The notes under the pieces: generated by a model | Database searches by the model: none | What the model was told of the DNA's origin: nothing | What the model saw: only the letters and a program-made list of their open reading frames with translations | Translations under genes and position numbers: made by a program | Assembly: GCA_019055375.1 (NCBI GenBank) | Contig: JAHQIW010003923.1 | Coordinates: forward strand, 124,001-188,000 | Source of the DNA: Parelaphostrongylus tenuis | Taxonomy: Eukaryota > Nematoda > Chromadorea > Rhabditida > Metastrongylidae | Direction: 5' to 3' | DNA length: 64,000 nucleotides | Part shown: piece by piece, positions 13,701 to 25,369 of the stretch | Numbering within the stretch: position 1 is the stretch's first letter | Layout: each line of letters starts with the position of its first letter

Positions 13701-16700
13701 AAAAACGTTTGCGTCAATCGGGATTCATCCCAAATCTCACTCTTTCCGGGAAGATGAGATCTGGGTTTGTTTCCCGGCCGACGCAAACGTTTTTGTACAG
13801 CACTCTACATTAATGGGTATATTAAAACATCATAACACCAAAAGTGGCGGTCAATTAAAATGATTTCTGATTGGTTATCATATATATTTGTATTTGTAAT
13901 TAATTTAAATTTTCGAAATTCGAACACTTCCATATCGTTAGTTTCCACCAAACATGTTATTTTACTTGACACTTTTGCAATAATTAACCTATAGACGTCA
14001 CAATGGCAGTTGTCTGAGTGGCCGGTATGACACCTACAGATCGCATAATCATTCTCGTGGCTTGCTTTAGAGCCCAAATATCCTTGAGGCTTTTTTTTTT
14101 GTAACCAATCGGTAGCTTATCCTACGTAGATACTTTTCCGGGGTCTTCCATAGGAGAAAGGTGTCTTATCAACAATTTTTGTTCAATTACCGATTCTGGC
14201 GAGACAGACATAGAAGAACATTGGGACTTAGCCGATTTATGAAACGGGAATCACATTTAAAAAAGGTGGAGTTTCATTAAACTGTCATAGTGGCAAGAGG
14301 GGTTGTGGAATGTAAGAAAACAGTGAGAAGCTGCTGATACTGTCCCAAATGATTAACATAATTACTACAGTAAGAACTAAGTGACAATCATGGCCGCATG
14401 CATTGCTTTATGTATTCTGCTTACCTACATACAGTTTTCCCAGCAGTACAAGTACAGCTATAGCGGCACATCCACCGCTGATTTTCCAGGTTTGTTTATC
14501 TTCAGCAATTTGAGAATCCTGAAAATCTTGACTGAGAAAACTCAAATATGGATTCATCTTACAATTAGGAATTCATACCATATCAACAAAGGCTGCTTCT
14601 AAAGCACCGATTACTAACTCGTCACATCGAATCGACTCGGCGTCTACCTGTACCTGCAAAAACTACGACTACTGCGATATTCATATTATGAAAAATACAC
14701 ATGTAAGGTAAACAAAAAGCGTGCTATGAATGACTGAATACTTGTATGACTCGAACGAACGGTTCACGTAAGCCCCACCATTTTATATTCTTGTACTTCC
14801 TGCCCATTCGTCATAAATTATCATGAACTGCTCTCACAGCGGAAATTCTCGTGAAGTGCTTTCTCTTATTCAGAAATTTGCAAAACCTGATAGTTGACGT
14901 AAGCGATAACATGCCTGCTTATTGTTTATCAGATACCTCTTTCATTCGAGAAACCGGCCAAGAGTAAACCAATATAAAGAGTCACGACCTTCCTGGTATC
15001 GAACTATTCGACAGGTGGCAATCTATCACAAAGAGTTGTGACTATGTGTGATGCCGACCTGAGAAAGGTTACAGCAAGGTTAATCTCAGTGTACGTCCAG
15101 GCTCTGAAGAAGGCAGTGCCGCCGAAACGTCAGCCAGCAATCCGCACAGCGATCTATCTAAAGCGAGCAGCAACGACAACAACAACGTCGTCTATTAACC
15201 TCGTGCCAGCTAAAAAGCTAAGTTTCCATATTTGAAACTATTATACCGTTTATTTCGAGTGTTTTTCTTAAGACCTCGCGCATAATTAAATATGTCTCAT
15301 AATCACTATTTCAGACAACATGTCATGTGGTCTGTTAAGGGGCTCTTTCACACCCCGATATACTGTTTCGGCCTTGCCGCCTCGTCACTCGGGCAAGCCC
15401 TATTATTAATATCAGATCAGTTGACAACCACGAGTAGTTCAACCAATAATGAAATAGGTTAAGCGCTCCGCACACTTGGCGCCCCGATTATGACGTCGGA
15501 TGATAAGGCAATCGAGGTCAGGCGACAAAAACACTGTCTCGCAGGGTTTCTGCCATTATAATAAAATTAAAGATCATGTGTTAAACATTCCTCATTTTCT
15601 TGAATTGCGAGACCTTTGAACTTGTACGCTTTCCTTTTTGAATAATTAGTACAAGGTAACAAGTAAACATCGAGAGATTTTATACACCGTGGAACCTTGG
15701 TGATACTGTAAGACGAATCGGAACGTGATCTTCCAGACAGAACCGTTTCACTTCGATCCAGCTGCAAGACCAATTCCAGCACTTCGTTTAATCGAGCCTT
15801 AAAAACAGTTTCAAAGACTAAATGGAGAACCTAAGTGAAACAGTTATTTCAACCTTTATGTGCTCATGTAGACATCGAGCGGCGACCAAAGCTGCTCCAG
15901 TTCCGGCATGCCCGTCGAATATTGCGAAAAAAGCGGCTTCAACTCGTGAAGCTGCCACCGACGGCGACTGAATCATTGTTTTCTTAATAAAATTAACCAC
16001 TAACCATCAAGATAATCTATGGAAATGCAAGGACTGTGTATCTTACAAAGGGAAAAGATATAGAAATCTTAACTCACGGTACAGCTGTCATTTGGCGACA
16101 TCAGTTCGTCATCGTCCTTCACAGAAGACTTTGAAACGGAACGTCTGCAAATACCTTAGTTGATAAAATAACACCAGCCTTTCAATTCAAAATTCTCTAC
16201 AATTTTAACGCCTTTATGACCGTCTTAAAGGATCGTGTCATTAGAGTGCAAAATCCACGTAGTTACCGAAGCAGGTGAGGCTCACTGCGTTTTTCAGTTA
16301 GTCGTTCTTCTTCATAAATTGCAGGAAGGGAAAAAATTTAGGCCACAGAAGACAGTTCTTGAACAGCAAAATTCAAAAAAGTGTTAGATCGTGTGCCAAA
16401 ATTCAGTATACACAGTGGTGGAAAGGTTTTTTTTAATTATCTAAAATCAGAAAGTACTGGATGAAAATTGTTCTTTTATCACCATCGAGCGTTGGGACTT
16501 CGAGTGAGATGGGTGGGGCCCAATAAGCGATTCTTTGAAAGTAAATGCTAGTAATACAACATGAATCTAAAGTATTGCATTACGCCCGCTAAAATAGGAA
16601 CAAGGTGATGTAGTGACCGTATTTCAGTCTCTCCTGGCTCAGTGACACTTTTGTTAGTAATCATATTGAACTTCCAACATAGGATCGTTATAAAAAATAA

Positions 16701-18839
16701 AATAGACTGCACTTCTTTTGGCAATGATCCAGCTCCTTAGCTTGTTCAGCATCACAGCCTTGTTGCACAAAAGTCAAAATTCTTGCTGAGGCCTGATCTT
16801 CGTTTTTGAGCGTTTTCCCTGAACAGTGATTTCAACGAAATTTTTCGTTTTACCGTGAGTACTCTGTCAAGTATCAGACTTGACAGTTTGTAGACAGTGT
16901 TACATGAAACATCAAAAATGAACTTTTCTCAGAAAGAACAACTGGAAGTGAGCAGTACAGTACAAGCGATATTATTCAACAAGTATGTGGGCCAAGTTTC
17001 ATCGAGCGCGAAGCGACTAGGCAGTCAGTCTAACTCTACGAAGTCAAGAGCTAGATATCATACATCTTCAAAACGTTCTTCACACGTTCCTGAAAGGTTG
17101 GCAGCTGCTTGTGGGTAAACGTTGGAATGTCTTAGTACAGTTACTCCGGGATTTTGAAGACAATCTGTTTGAACAGCACTCAAATACGTTTGCAAAAATC
17201 ACTAAATCTCCAAGCAGCATGCAACACTGAAAGATTTTGCAGTGGATGGATGCAAAGGAACGAACGAAATGAAGGAATTAGTGAATTTGCACGATATATC
17301 GTGTCCGCTCGTGTAAACCATGAAGAAAGAATTTGGAAAAAAATTGAAACCACGGAGATATGAAAGGTATCTTAACGATTCTTTAATTTCAGTGTGCCAG
17401 CGGAGTAGAATGAAAAATGATGAAAGCTAAAAGATAGAGCTCTTGGCGTTGATCAATTTCTTAAGGATGCGCCATGAACTCGTCTTGAATTTTTAACTTC
17501 GTTTGAAGTGAAGGAATGCATATCTCGCCATTATAATGACTCGCGGTGGCCGCCAGCTGAACCGAGTCAGCGCTGCTTATCCTCCCAGACAAGTCTGAGA
17601 CCACTCTGGTACTAATTTGCCGACCCCGGAGGGATGGATGGCTTGGTAGGCCATGAGCGTGAGATCGAACCATTGACCGCGTGTGCGACGCAAGGCACCT
17701 CTAACCACTGTGCCACATGCGCTCTTTGTAACACATAAACTTGATTATAAATAAATGGAATTTTATATTTCTCAATCACAGTTTTGATCAAAAGGGATAA
17801 GCTCTCGTACCTGCATTGATTACTTCAGCGTAACCAGCATAAAGAGGCATTCTGGATGAATATTTCGGACATAATACAGGACGAACTCGCTGATCGGCAG
17901 AAAGGAGAACCTCATCCTCCGAGAAGTAGAGGAATTCTGGACGCGAGTATGGATACGGCTGCTTCTCCATCAAAGCTTAAAGTAACCCCGATGTTATTGC
18001 AATGTTGATTTAGTCATCATTAACCTAGAAGTAAGTCACTAACTTTTAAACGCCAATCACTTTGAAAATTTTGAAAATCACATTTTTATGTCGTAATTCT
18101 TGGCCAAAACTGCAAATTTATACCATTGCATTTTTTATATTACACTCGCTCTTTATTCAAAATGTCACTAGACTCATTTTGGATCACAATGGCATGCATT
18201 ACAGTGCAAAACGCTGTTACAAGGATCCGCCATGTCCAACAATACAATCGAAGTTCGTGTTTTATTGCGTTATTATTGGAGAAAGGGTCTTTCACAGCGA
18301 GCTGCAGTTGATGAAATCAACGAAGTTGAAAGGGAAGGCATCACAAGCAAATCTGCTGCTGGACGCTGGTTTCAACGCTTCTTAATGCCGAAAATCTTCA
18401 CCTGGAAGACAGGTCTTGTTCAGAACGTCCAACAAATTTGAACAACGAAGATTTGATTGCTGTTTTGGAAGCTGATACCTCGTCAAGTGCGTGCGAATTG
18501 GTGACCGAACTTGGAACTAGGAATGGACCAGGTCCGAAACGTGGCCGACCGATGGCACAAAATCGTAGAAAAGGATGGCCACTATTTTGAAGAATAGTTA
18601 TTATTGCTTTTGTTCAGAATTCATGCAAAAGTTTCCAAGTTTTCACAAGTGTACCAGGAGATTCTTTTAAATCTATTAGAATAGGGGACAAAAAATCACG
18701 AATGCTTACATGGAATCAAGCCGCTGATGAAATTCGTGTCGGTAACATCGACCACCATGCCTATCTTGGGAGGCTTCGTCATTTCAGGTGGCTCGGTGGC
18801 ACGGGTGACCGCAGACATTACCCGTGTAGCTATGTCCAT
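7728..18839 (-). CDS. ppm-1.H: PP2C-family Ser/Thr phosphatase, PPM1H/PPM1J orthologue (about 16 exons)
   Basis: Metal-dependent protein phosphatase. Exons in coding order, minus strand: 18710-18839 (ATG at 18837-18839), 17811-17975, 16713-16818, 16078-16144, 15854-15967, 15696-15797, 14579-14653, 14425-14518, 13468-13571, 12289-12386, 12124-12208, 11700-11807, 10323-10447, 9459-9500, 8839-8953, 7728-7817. All phases agree and total 1620 nt, 539 residues (human PPM1H is about 514). Visible PP2C motifs: LKNEDQAS, AIFDGHAGTGAALVAAR (metal Asp), ISGGCAA, VANAGDCRAVLV, SSDFTPATERKRLQ, NTIGVSRGFGDHHL, IIASDGLWDVLSNE and TDDITVFVVPL. Residues 44-60 (PYPYSRPEFLYFSEDEV) match the N-terminal signature of the PPM1H/J/M subgroup. 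The C-terminus is acidic (six Asp). Least certain joins: the 42-nt microexon 9459-9500 and the donor at 10323 (alternative at 10319 breaks phase). All catalytic Asp positions look intact. Mariner, SINE and foldback debris fills the introns. Confidence 0.94.
9552..9745 (-). repeat. tRNA-derived SINE-like element, family B, in a phosphatase intron
   Basis: Read on the minus strand it has the A-box-like GCCTCGGTGGTGTGGTGGTA and the B-box-like GAGTGCGATTCCTGCCTGAG. The upstream part (GGGTATGCAATCTCGCTTTA on the plus strand) matches the block at about 59205-59225. Confidence 0.7.
10655..10700 (+). repeat. G-rich tract (possible G-quadruplex) in a phosphatase intron
   Basis: Seven or more runs of three to five G within about 40 bp. 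It lies next to the mariner relic that starts at about 10737, on the non-template side of the phosphatase gene. Confidence 0.6.
10737..11294 (-). mobile_element. Internally deleted mariner element M1a
   Basis: Left end TTAGGTTGGAAAGAAAATTC and right end ACAGAACTTTCTTTCCAG are imperfect terminal inverted repeats. Read on the minus strand, the right part encodes a decayed mariner N-terminus (EVRVLL...QRAAVDEI-like words) and the left part a decayed C-terminus (TDGRN-like end). The catalytic DDD core between them is missing, leaving about 560 bp. Sits in a phosphatase intron. Confidence 0.8.
13005..13190 (-). repeat. TTAA-type MITE (family T), minus orientation
   Basis: Reverse complement of the family T body: CTCAGCTACTGTAATGATGG at one end and GCCTATCAGCATTGGTCC then CTCAACCGTCTAAC at the other. 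Inside a phosphatase intron. Confidence 0.65.
13685..13815. repeat. tRNA-like hairpin element, family D, with about 30-bp complementary ends
   Basis: The left end GTAGAGTGCTGTGCAAAAAC and the right end GTTTTTGTACAGCACTCTAC are reverse complements, each continuing into GTTTGCGTC / GACGCAAAC. The interior has a B-box-like GGTTTGTTTCCCGGCC. Related copies are at 18955-19085 and 21355-21475. Confidence 0.7.
15315..15415 (+). repeat. Solo arm of the ACATGTCATGTGGTC foldback family
   Basis: Begins ACATGTCATGTGGTCTG and continues TTTCGGCCTTG and CTCGTCACTCGGGCA, as in the left arm at 2187-2284. Located in the phosphatase intron 14654-15695. Confidence 0.6.
17425..17735 (-). repeat. tRNA-derived SINE-like element, family A, in a phosphatase intron
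   Basis: Minus-orientation copy with GGTTCGATCTCACGCTCAT (B-box-like), an A-box-like CACAGTGGTTAGAGGTGC, the GTCTGGGAGGATAAGCAGCG body and a GAGAGCTC tail. One of the better preserved copies. Confidence 0.75.
18180..18670 (+). mobile_element. Internally deleted mariner element M1b, in intron 1 of the phosphatase gene
   Basis: The ATG at 18232 opens a mariner helix-turn-helix region (EVRVLLRYYWRKGLSQRAAV, then KSAAGRWFQRF). After a frameshift near 18405 it continues LEDRSCSERPTNLNNEDL. At about 18500 it jumps to a mariner C-terminus (VADRWHKIVEKDG...YFEE stop). The DDD catalytic core is absent. The right end ACAAGTGTACCAGGAGATTC resembles the M1a terminal repeat. Confidence 0.8.
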
Positions 18840-18841
18840 AC

Positions 18842-18844
18842 CTG
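18842..18844 (-). other. Possible spliced-leader (trans-splice) acceptor of the phosphatase gene
   Basis: On the minus strand the sequence before the start codon reads GAGAGTTACAG followed by GT and ATG, so an AG acceptor sits two bases before the start. In nematodes this spacing is typical of SL trans-splicing, but a normal 5' UTR intron would look the same. Confidence 0.45.
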
Positions 18845-18954
18845 TAACTCTCATTACGACATCTTTCTTTCATCTATGTAAAAAGAGAGTTTCTCGAAGG
18901 TATAAGATAGTTCTCGATTCAATTAGTATAAGAACAATTCATTTTGAAAAGGGT

Positions 18955-19085
18955 GGTGTCAAAACGGTCGCCGATAGCGCAACGGTTCGAGTACGCGCCG
19001 CGGTTAGGGTGCAATATGGGGTCGAGTCCCCTATGTCACGCAAAAGTTTTGCACATCACTCTACATTAGTGTAGTGGGTATATTC
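18955..19085 (+). repeat. tRNA-like element, family D, upstream of the phosphatase start
   Basis: A-box-like GATAGCGCAACGGTTCGAG and B-box-like GGGGTCGAGTCCCC, ending GTTTTGCACATCACTCTACA as in the family D copies at 13685 and 21355. It lies about 115 bp beyond the phosphatase ATG on that gene's 5' side, so it could overlap its promoter. Confidence 0.6.
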
Positions 19086-19089
19086 ACAT

Positions 19090-21350
19090 TTTCATTAAAA
19101 ATATTCGTTGAATCAATACATTCATGCACTCATCTGAATCAGATGTAGATGGTTTGTAAGCTCACACATTTTACTTATGTATAATATTTACATTACACCT
19201 GATTAGGAATTCCTTTTCAGTCTTTCTGTGGGCAAAATCCCCATACTTATAAAAAAAATGTTACCCTTACCAGTGACCTTTACCTACTGCAAGCGGTTAA
19301 CAAGTCGCCATAACTTGCAATACCATTCAAGTTACTTCACTTTATCTTTTCTTCTTACTTCTCTCATCACTAAAATAGACTCTACCCTAAAATTCCATAG
19401 ATAATCCATGAATTTTCCATTCCATATGTGTGCTAGAAAATAGTACTGAATAGAAATCTTAGCATTTTTAATGATTTTTATTATCCTTGTTTCCATTTTT
19501 TCTCTTTATATTTTTGATTTTTAGTGAATTTTATTCCATCTCTTTTGACACTACGTTACATAGCTTCAAAAAAGCACTGTGTGATGTTCGGAATCTCGAT
19601 TAAAAACGATTTTGCCGTGTATGAATACAAACGATAATGGCGAGGTAGAGATTGGAAATAGAAGTCAAGCTATGGTTACTTTTGTTATTGTTTTACGTTC
19701 AAAATGAAAAAAAAAGCGTTTGTCCTTCTTTTTGCAAAAATTAAACCGCTCCGATCTACGAAATTTGATGGTAACTCAATGATAAATTTGTAACTCATCA
19801 CACATGTAATAAAGCTATGCCTATTTTATCAATCTCATGTTATTCTTAACAAGTTGCATTCATTCCATAACTTATAGTTGGAAGTTCAACTACCCAATTT
19901 CACGTTTAAATAGCAAGAGTGATACGAAGTCAGCGTTGAGGAACACAGAGCTAGATTTTTTCTAAAATTCGGCAACAAATATAGCGACACATCCACCTTC
20001 TATAAAAGACTAATATTTTCCTCAAATTATCTACTACTAACTATCAAAATTTCTCCTTTACGATTCAGGTAAAGTGACTTAACAGTGAATCACAACAATT
20101 GACACCACCCGTAAAGATTTCCGAATAAAAATATCAATTATCTCTAAAACATTCTACCTGTGAGTGAAAACAGACATACCCAGATACAGTAGCATCTGTG
20201 AAAGTAAGCTCACAAAAGTGGGAAATAAAGCCAGATTAGGAGTGCCGTAGAATTGAGTTGCGAACCACCTTGACTTCAACACTATCTGTACAGGGTTTTG
20301 AAAACTTATCTTGTTTACCCGACACGTGGTTGGTAAAAGTAGTAGTAGTAGTACTAGCAGAAGTAATAGTAGCATTTGGCATATGAAGTTTTGGTCTCGC
20401 GTCGGCTGAACATGGCAAGTCCATAAGATTTACATATGTTAACTACTAATGCCGAGGTTTACAGAAAGGTGACCTTTGAAATGTTTGTTTACAAAATTTT
20501 CAAAAGAAATTACGGTAATTTAGAGAAGAAACTGCTCGACAGTGCAAGAAACAATCTTTACAAACTCCTTAAGCTCAAGAAAATGTTGAAGCACGAAAAT
20601 CATCATTGTGAACGACATAGACATCGGCGTAACAATAAGTAACTTGTCACCTATCCAAATCGAGAGACTCAGTGGAATAACATATAAAGAGGAAGATCTA
20701 GGGAATTTTCTTAATTTTCTGCCCTATCTATATTCAAACCATTTTCCTCAGATGATCTTTTCTGCAGGAGCTCTTTGAACAAGCACAAAGAATCCATACA
20801 ACATAACAAGATTTTTCTAATGATCTCCCAAAGGCAATTTTCTACCACTCATTTGTTAGATGAGGCGGCGTTACATTGTCTGAATACGAGCAACTCTTGG
20901 ATTCGATTCTCTTCCTCCGCATCCATAAATCACGCAAGTTTTCGTACTGATGCTCGGCTTTGGCAAATAATGAATCCAATTTTTCAAAGAAATGTCAAGA
21001 ATGAAGTATGATCGATTTAATTCATCTTAGAGACGTGGATAGCAGTGCCAGGTCGTTCCCAAGTTTTTAGTACATCTAGTCACCATCCTCTTAACCAGTT
21101 CTCCGTTCTCAGAATGATAAGAAGCTTATTGATTAACCCTGAAGAAGATTGAATTAAGGACAGACAGGTATCAACGAACAGCGTCTCTATTTCTGCACTA
21201 GCGATAGCAATTTTGAAAAGTTAGAAAAAAAAGAGTAACGGACTGTCTCTGTTCAATTAACAGCCGATTCGCACATAATCATGTCCATTACAATCTGAAA
21301 AGCAATCCTTCACAAATGAAGAAAAACGCTGCGATTTGTTCTGTTCAATA
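19090..21350. other. Intergenic AT-rich stretch, no gene recognised
   Basis: Upstream flank of the phosphatase gene. Contains a degenerate AGT trinucleotide run at about 20335-20375 (seen as poly-Leu on the minus strand). The open frames at 20436-20642 and 20775-21011 have no recognisable domain and no clear splice context. Confidence 0.5.
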
Positions 21351-21354
21351 ATAT

Positions 21355-21475
21355 AGAGAGCTGTGCAAAAACTGCGTCAGCCGGGTTAGCACACGCTCCC
21401 GGAAAGAGTGGGATCTGGGTTCGAATTCCGGCTGACGCAAATGTTTTTTCACAGTACTCTACATTATTGGGTTTG
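21355..21475 (+). repeat. tRNA-like hairpin element, family D
   Basis: TGCGTCAGCCGGGTTAGCAC and GGTTCGAATTCCGGCTGACG give an A/B-box pair and a 12-bp perfect terminal stem (TGCGTCAGCCGG with CCGGCTGACGCA). The ends AGAGCTGTGCAAAAAC and CACAGTACTCTAC match the 13685 copy. Confidence 0.7.
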
Positions 21476-21640
21476 CTAGAAGATCATACCACCGCAAGAG
21501 GCGGTCAAATAAATAAATTGCGATCGATTCTATTCAATAGTCGGTCAACTGCATTAAAATGAAGAATGATTCGAAATATGCAGATACGTTTGATAACATG
21601 TTTGAACCTGTTTTGAGGTCTGTCGTGAGCACTAATTGAA

Positions 21641-21860
21641 AGCTAAACAATCGCTTGTTTCATCCTTCCAGACTCCTGTGTAGCACAGTGTCCCTCGGGT
21701 CAGCCGATCCCCTGGGGATTTGCCCCTATATAAAGGAATCGACACAGAATAATTTATCACCGCAGTTATATGAGGGTATATACCCAAAGGATCGGCTGAA
21801 CCGAGGGATACTGTGCTACCTAGGAGTCTGGATGAACGAAGCAGGAGACTGTCTAGCATA
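21641..21860. repeat. Foldback MITE with about 70-bp arms
   Basis: The left arm (about 21641-21712, with CAGACTCCTGTGTAGCACAG) and the right arm (about 21788-21860, with CTGTGCTACCTAGGAGTCTG) are reverse complements at roughly nine positions in ten by eye, around a 75-bp AT-rich centre. Both strands show a pseudo-open frame because of this symmetry. Confidence 0.8.
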
Positions 21861-21879
21861 ACAGGCCCAAACATGTTAT

Positions 21880-22700
21880 CATGTTATCAGATTATCAATG
21901 TATCGAAAATTCGTGCAGAAATCGTATGATATAATTCGCAACAGAAGCAACAACAGTGGTCAAACTCGAAATGGGAGACGATCAGTAATCTAGAACATTA
22001 AAATGTATATCAAATGAAACTGACAGAGCGATCAAGGATTTAGGCGGATTCTGGGACGAAACTCAAAAATTCTCCATCGCTTGTTCGCAATATTCTCAAA
22101 TCACTAAACATTTCTTTCTACTGTAGAGATCCGAATATTTGCCAACAAACTTGACAAGAAATAAACACATCAAAAAAGGAAACACCTCTCTGGACGGACA
22201 TCCACTCAACTTCAATTTTGAAGTGTTCAATGCATTTTCTTTCACTGATATGCCGGGAGGAGAATGATTAAAAGCGTTACCCGGTTATCTAGCCGATCAA
22301 AATTCCGCCGGCCTTCTAGATACGCAGAAGGACATTCCAAAAAAAAAGCAACAATTATGGACTTCGCTTGCCTATTTGTCGGAATCGATATTCTCCAAGA
22401 CAGAAACAGCAAAGCAATCGATTTCAAATGGGAAATACCAATGTGAATAATAAGCACGACTCATAAGACAGAAAGTTACCACGTCAGCAAAAGCGGACAT
22501 GATGCTGACCGAATAAAACGTGTTAGAAAACAATTCGCATTTGATATGCGACCTGGAGATTCTGCCAACGCACAAATCTTGTCTCAATAAGAGAACTTTG
22601 TCAATCTAAGGAAGTTAAGATGATATCGCATAAGGGAGCCGATCTGCTTTCGTAAGTATTAGCTGAGGAAGTATCCCTTAACACTCACTAAAAATTCGAA
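21880..22700. other. Intergenic stretch, no gene recognised
   Basis: Unique-looking sequence between the foldback MITE and the TA-rich tract. The short open frames on both strands at 22242-22587 lack recognisable motifs. Confidence 0.4.
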
Positions 22701-22732
22701 GATTACACATAACTCTGTCGAGAATCTCAAAT

Positions 22733-22733
22733 G

Positions 22734-22771
<38 letters not shown>

Positions 22772-22820
22772 CATGCATACACATATATGCACACATGTGT
22801 ATAGATATATATGCATATAT
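22733..22820. repeat. TA-rich microsatellite
   Basis: Imperfect (TA)n with TACATATA and TGCATA interruptions over about 85 bp, just left of the start of the segmental duplication. Confidence 0.85.
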
Positions 22821-23389
22821 TCTTTAATAGCTGCAAGGCTGTACTAGGCAGTTCTCGTCTGAAATTATTCAGATGTAAAGAGCGAAATGGATAAGTGAAC
22901 TTCTCATGCGTGGGAATTCTCAAGGCATCAACTTTGTGTGAGCATACTCGTTACCTCTCAAACACTCATTACAAATCCTTAACTCATTTGAGACAGCGGG
23001 GTTCTTTCGACTACTACGCATCTTCTTCTACAGCTGCCCTTAAGGAATTGAGAACTTTCTACATTTTTAGGAAAAATTTTGCATTTTCCTCTGACATTTG
23101 AGCGTCCATAGGTGTCGACATAATTATATATGTGAGTGGCTAAAATGGACCGTGAATATTGCTTTTGTAGAACAAATTATTCAGGTGTTAAAGATTTAAG
23201 GCAACTTTCATCCCTACATTAGCATAAAGTTCATATTTTTAAGGGGATTAAAAAAGTGATCTTCCCAGGAAGACATCCTCAAACAGCAGAAGAATTCACA
23301 CGTAAGGGAAGTTCGAGGTCATTCGTGGACGATGAGAGGAAACGAATTGAATTGAAAAAATACTGTAATTCGCATAGTGTGACACTTAA

Positions 23390-23583
23390 CCGTTCGAGGA
23401 CCAGCGTTGATAGGCAGGCGGCTTCGTGCCGTCACTTGCGTGGCAGTTAAATAAACGGCCAGACAAGCACTCTGCATGTCTGTGTATGCGTGCCTGGCTG
23501 TTCACCTACCTTCTTACAAAATTCGACGCCGCCATTACAGTAGCTGAGTGAGCATCAAAATGACTCTCATGATCCTTAAAGGA
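23390..23583 (+). mobile_element. TTAA-flanked MITE (family T), filled site in U1
   Basis: 194 bp flanked by TTAA at 23386-23389 and 23584-23587. Ends CCGTTCGAGGACCAG and ATGATCCTTAAAGGA are imperfect inverted repeats (TTAACC-YTT-RAGGA-CA type). U2 and U4 have a single TTAA and no element at the matching place (30113-30116 and 40428-40431). The TTAA target and CC-starting ends suggest piggyBac-type mobilisation; that attribution is inference. Confidence 0.85.
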
Positions 23584-23869
23584 TTAAGATGTCGAGTGAT
23601 GTAATAATGATGAGAAACGCAATAGAAAACTGAACACAAGCGCAAAAGTCACAAACAATCGTGATGCCTTCCGGAGCAACATTGTGTTCTGACGAGCACC
23701 CATATCTATCTACTGCGCCATAAACACTCATATCTGCTACAACTACGATAAAACCCTCGCCACTGAACGATCGCTGAGGAATAATGCATCCAATTGACGT
23801 CATTAAACATTGCTAGAGGTGACTAGATGCTGATCTAATCCACAGTATGACTTCTGGTGGTCTGCTGAT

Positions 23870-24025
23870 GTATCAGATAATGCTGCTATCCTCTCAGACA
23901 AATCGAGTGCCAATTAACCGGTCGGGAAATTTGGAAGGTTTTTGGGAGCCTTGGAAACACTGTGGAACTAAAGACCACATGTGTGTCACATAGTACCTGT
24001 AACCACTGAGCCACTCACGTCCCCA
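23870..24025 (-). repeat. Partial SINE-like family A copy (U1), with counterparts in U3 and U4
   Basis: Words TCTCAGACAAATCGAGTGCC and CACATGTGTGTCACATAGTA...GTAACCACTGAGCCAC reproduce the family A head in minus orientation. Counterparts: 34130-34290 (U3) and 40690-40875 (U4). Confidence 0.55.
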
Positions 24026-24119
24026 TATTAATATGCCCTCCGTTCTGGATTGATGAGTTACTCAGATATTTTGCTAGCGAAAAACATTGAGATCATTATT
24101 TCATCGTACGAAACTTTTG

Positions 24120-24430
24120 AAAGAGATAATTCACGTGGACCATCATACTCTTGCCTTCAAGATCAAGTACAGTAATTTTACTACAGACGCTTATAAAACA
24201 AAGAGGAATAGTTTACAGTTTTTTTTTCATAAGCCAAAGAACGAGGTTGCTGTAATAAAATTTATTTGAACAGCTGATGATTCGTCGCATTTCACCTTTT
24301 CCAAATCTACTGCAGAAGGTGAAATACGCCAAAACGCCAGCTGTTCAAGTAAATTTTATAAGAAGAACATCGTTTTTGCGTTCACCAAGAAAAAATTGTG
24401 AACTGTTGAACGATGCCGAGTTTGAGAGAT
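24120..24430. repeat. Foldback block in U1 (counterparts in U3, U4)
   Basis: ATAAAATTTATTTGAACAGC is mirrored by GCTGTTCAAGTAAATTTTAT, and flanking words pair as well (TAGTTTACAG with CTGTTGAAC region). Counterparts at about 34380-34690 and 40970-41290. Confidence 0.6.
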
Positions 24431-25369
24431 GGTCGCGTTTAGCAATTACTACAAGAAGGAAGATGGTCACGGAAAATGTTTGGAGCTATTTCGAGGTTGA
24501 TACGTTAGGGTTCATGTAGTTCCGGCGGTCTCACCCGCCTCATCAGAGCCACACGCTCCGCATGTCCTCCTATTGATACCAGGAACGGGAAAACGTTGTT
24601 ACTGTGAAACAACGTGAAATTGTCGTTTTCACGCTTTCACCATTCTATTCTAATCAACGGCATACGGCTGTTACCCAGACAGTGCAAATTACAATCACAA
24701 ACTTCATAACGAGGTTTTATAAACCAGCCGAATACAAGGTGCATTGCATGAATATCACAAAGGATTGTCATCTAAGTAAGAGGAAACTGCTAACGAATGT
24801 TTTCTGGAGGGTTAGATGAACGATAAGGAACGTGGAACGGCGTAAGATATACGACGATGAGGCTTCCCAAATAATTATGCACGGAATCGATGGTCTGCTC
24901 GACTTCTCCGATTCTCACGCACTTTCGTGTGATTTCTCGTAGTTATATGGCCAAAAAAAAGCCAACTGTTGCTCACAAAACTATGACAACAGAAGAGCGA
25001 TTCATGTGTAGCTTAGTTCCATGTTATAGAAAAGATTGTCATCAACAAAAGTCTAATGGAAGAGTAATTAAATGTCAACCGCCGATCAATAGAGCAGTGC
25101 GAAAATTATTTTTTTTTTCAGAAGGAAACAAGGGTTTGAAGAAATCCTAACCAACGACAAAATAAAAGAAAAAGCTCTGGATCATAGCACTAATTGGTGA
25201 CAAACTGATGATTAACCGAAAAGAACATATAAAACAGCACTAACTATAACTAATCCTGCCGTTGACGCACAGCCATACACACGCCAGCAATACATGAGCC
25301 TCGCCGAGGTCGCCGATATGGATTTATCCCGAGCGCAGTGTACTGCAGAGCGCAAATCTCAACGGATAA

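Noticed and set aside
17788..17973. Phosphatase start codon at 17968-17970
   Set aside because: An upstream exon (18710-18839) joins in phase, contains RVMSAV like the PPM1H N-terminus and has a good acceptor before its ATG, so the internal Met is probably not the start.
19619..20154. Additional gene upstream of the phosphatase
   Set aside because: AT-rich with frequent stops in all frames; no motif or paired splice sites.
21632..21874. Pair of similar open frames on opposite strands
   Set aside because: The similarity comes from the palindromic MITE, not from coding conservation.
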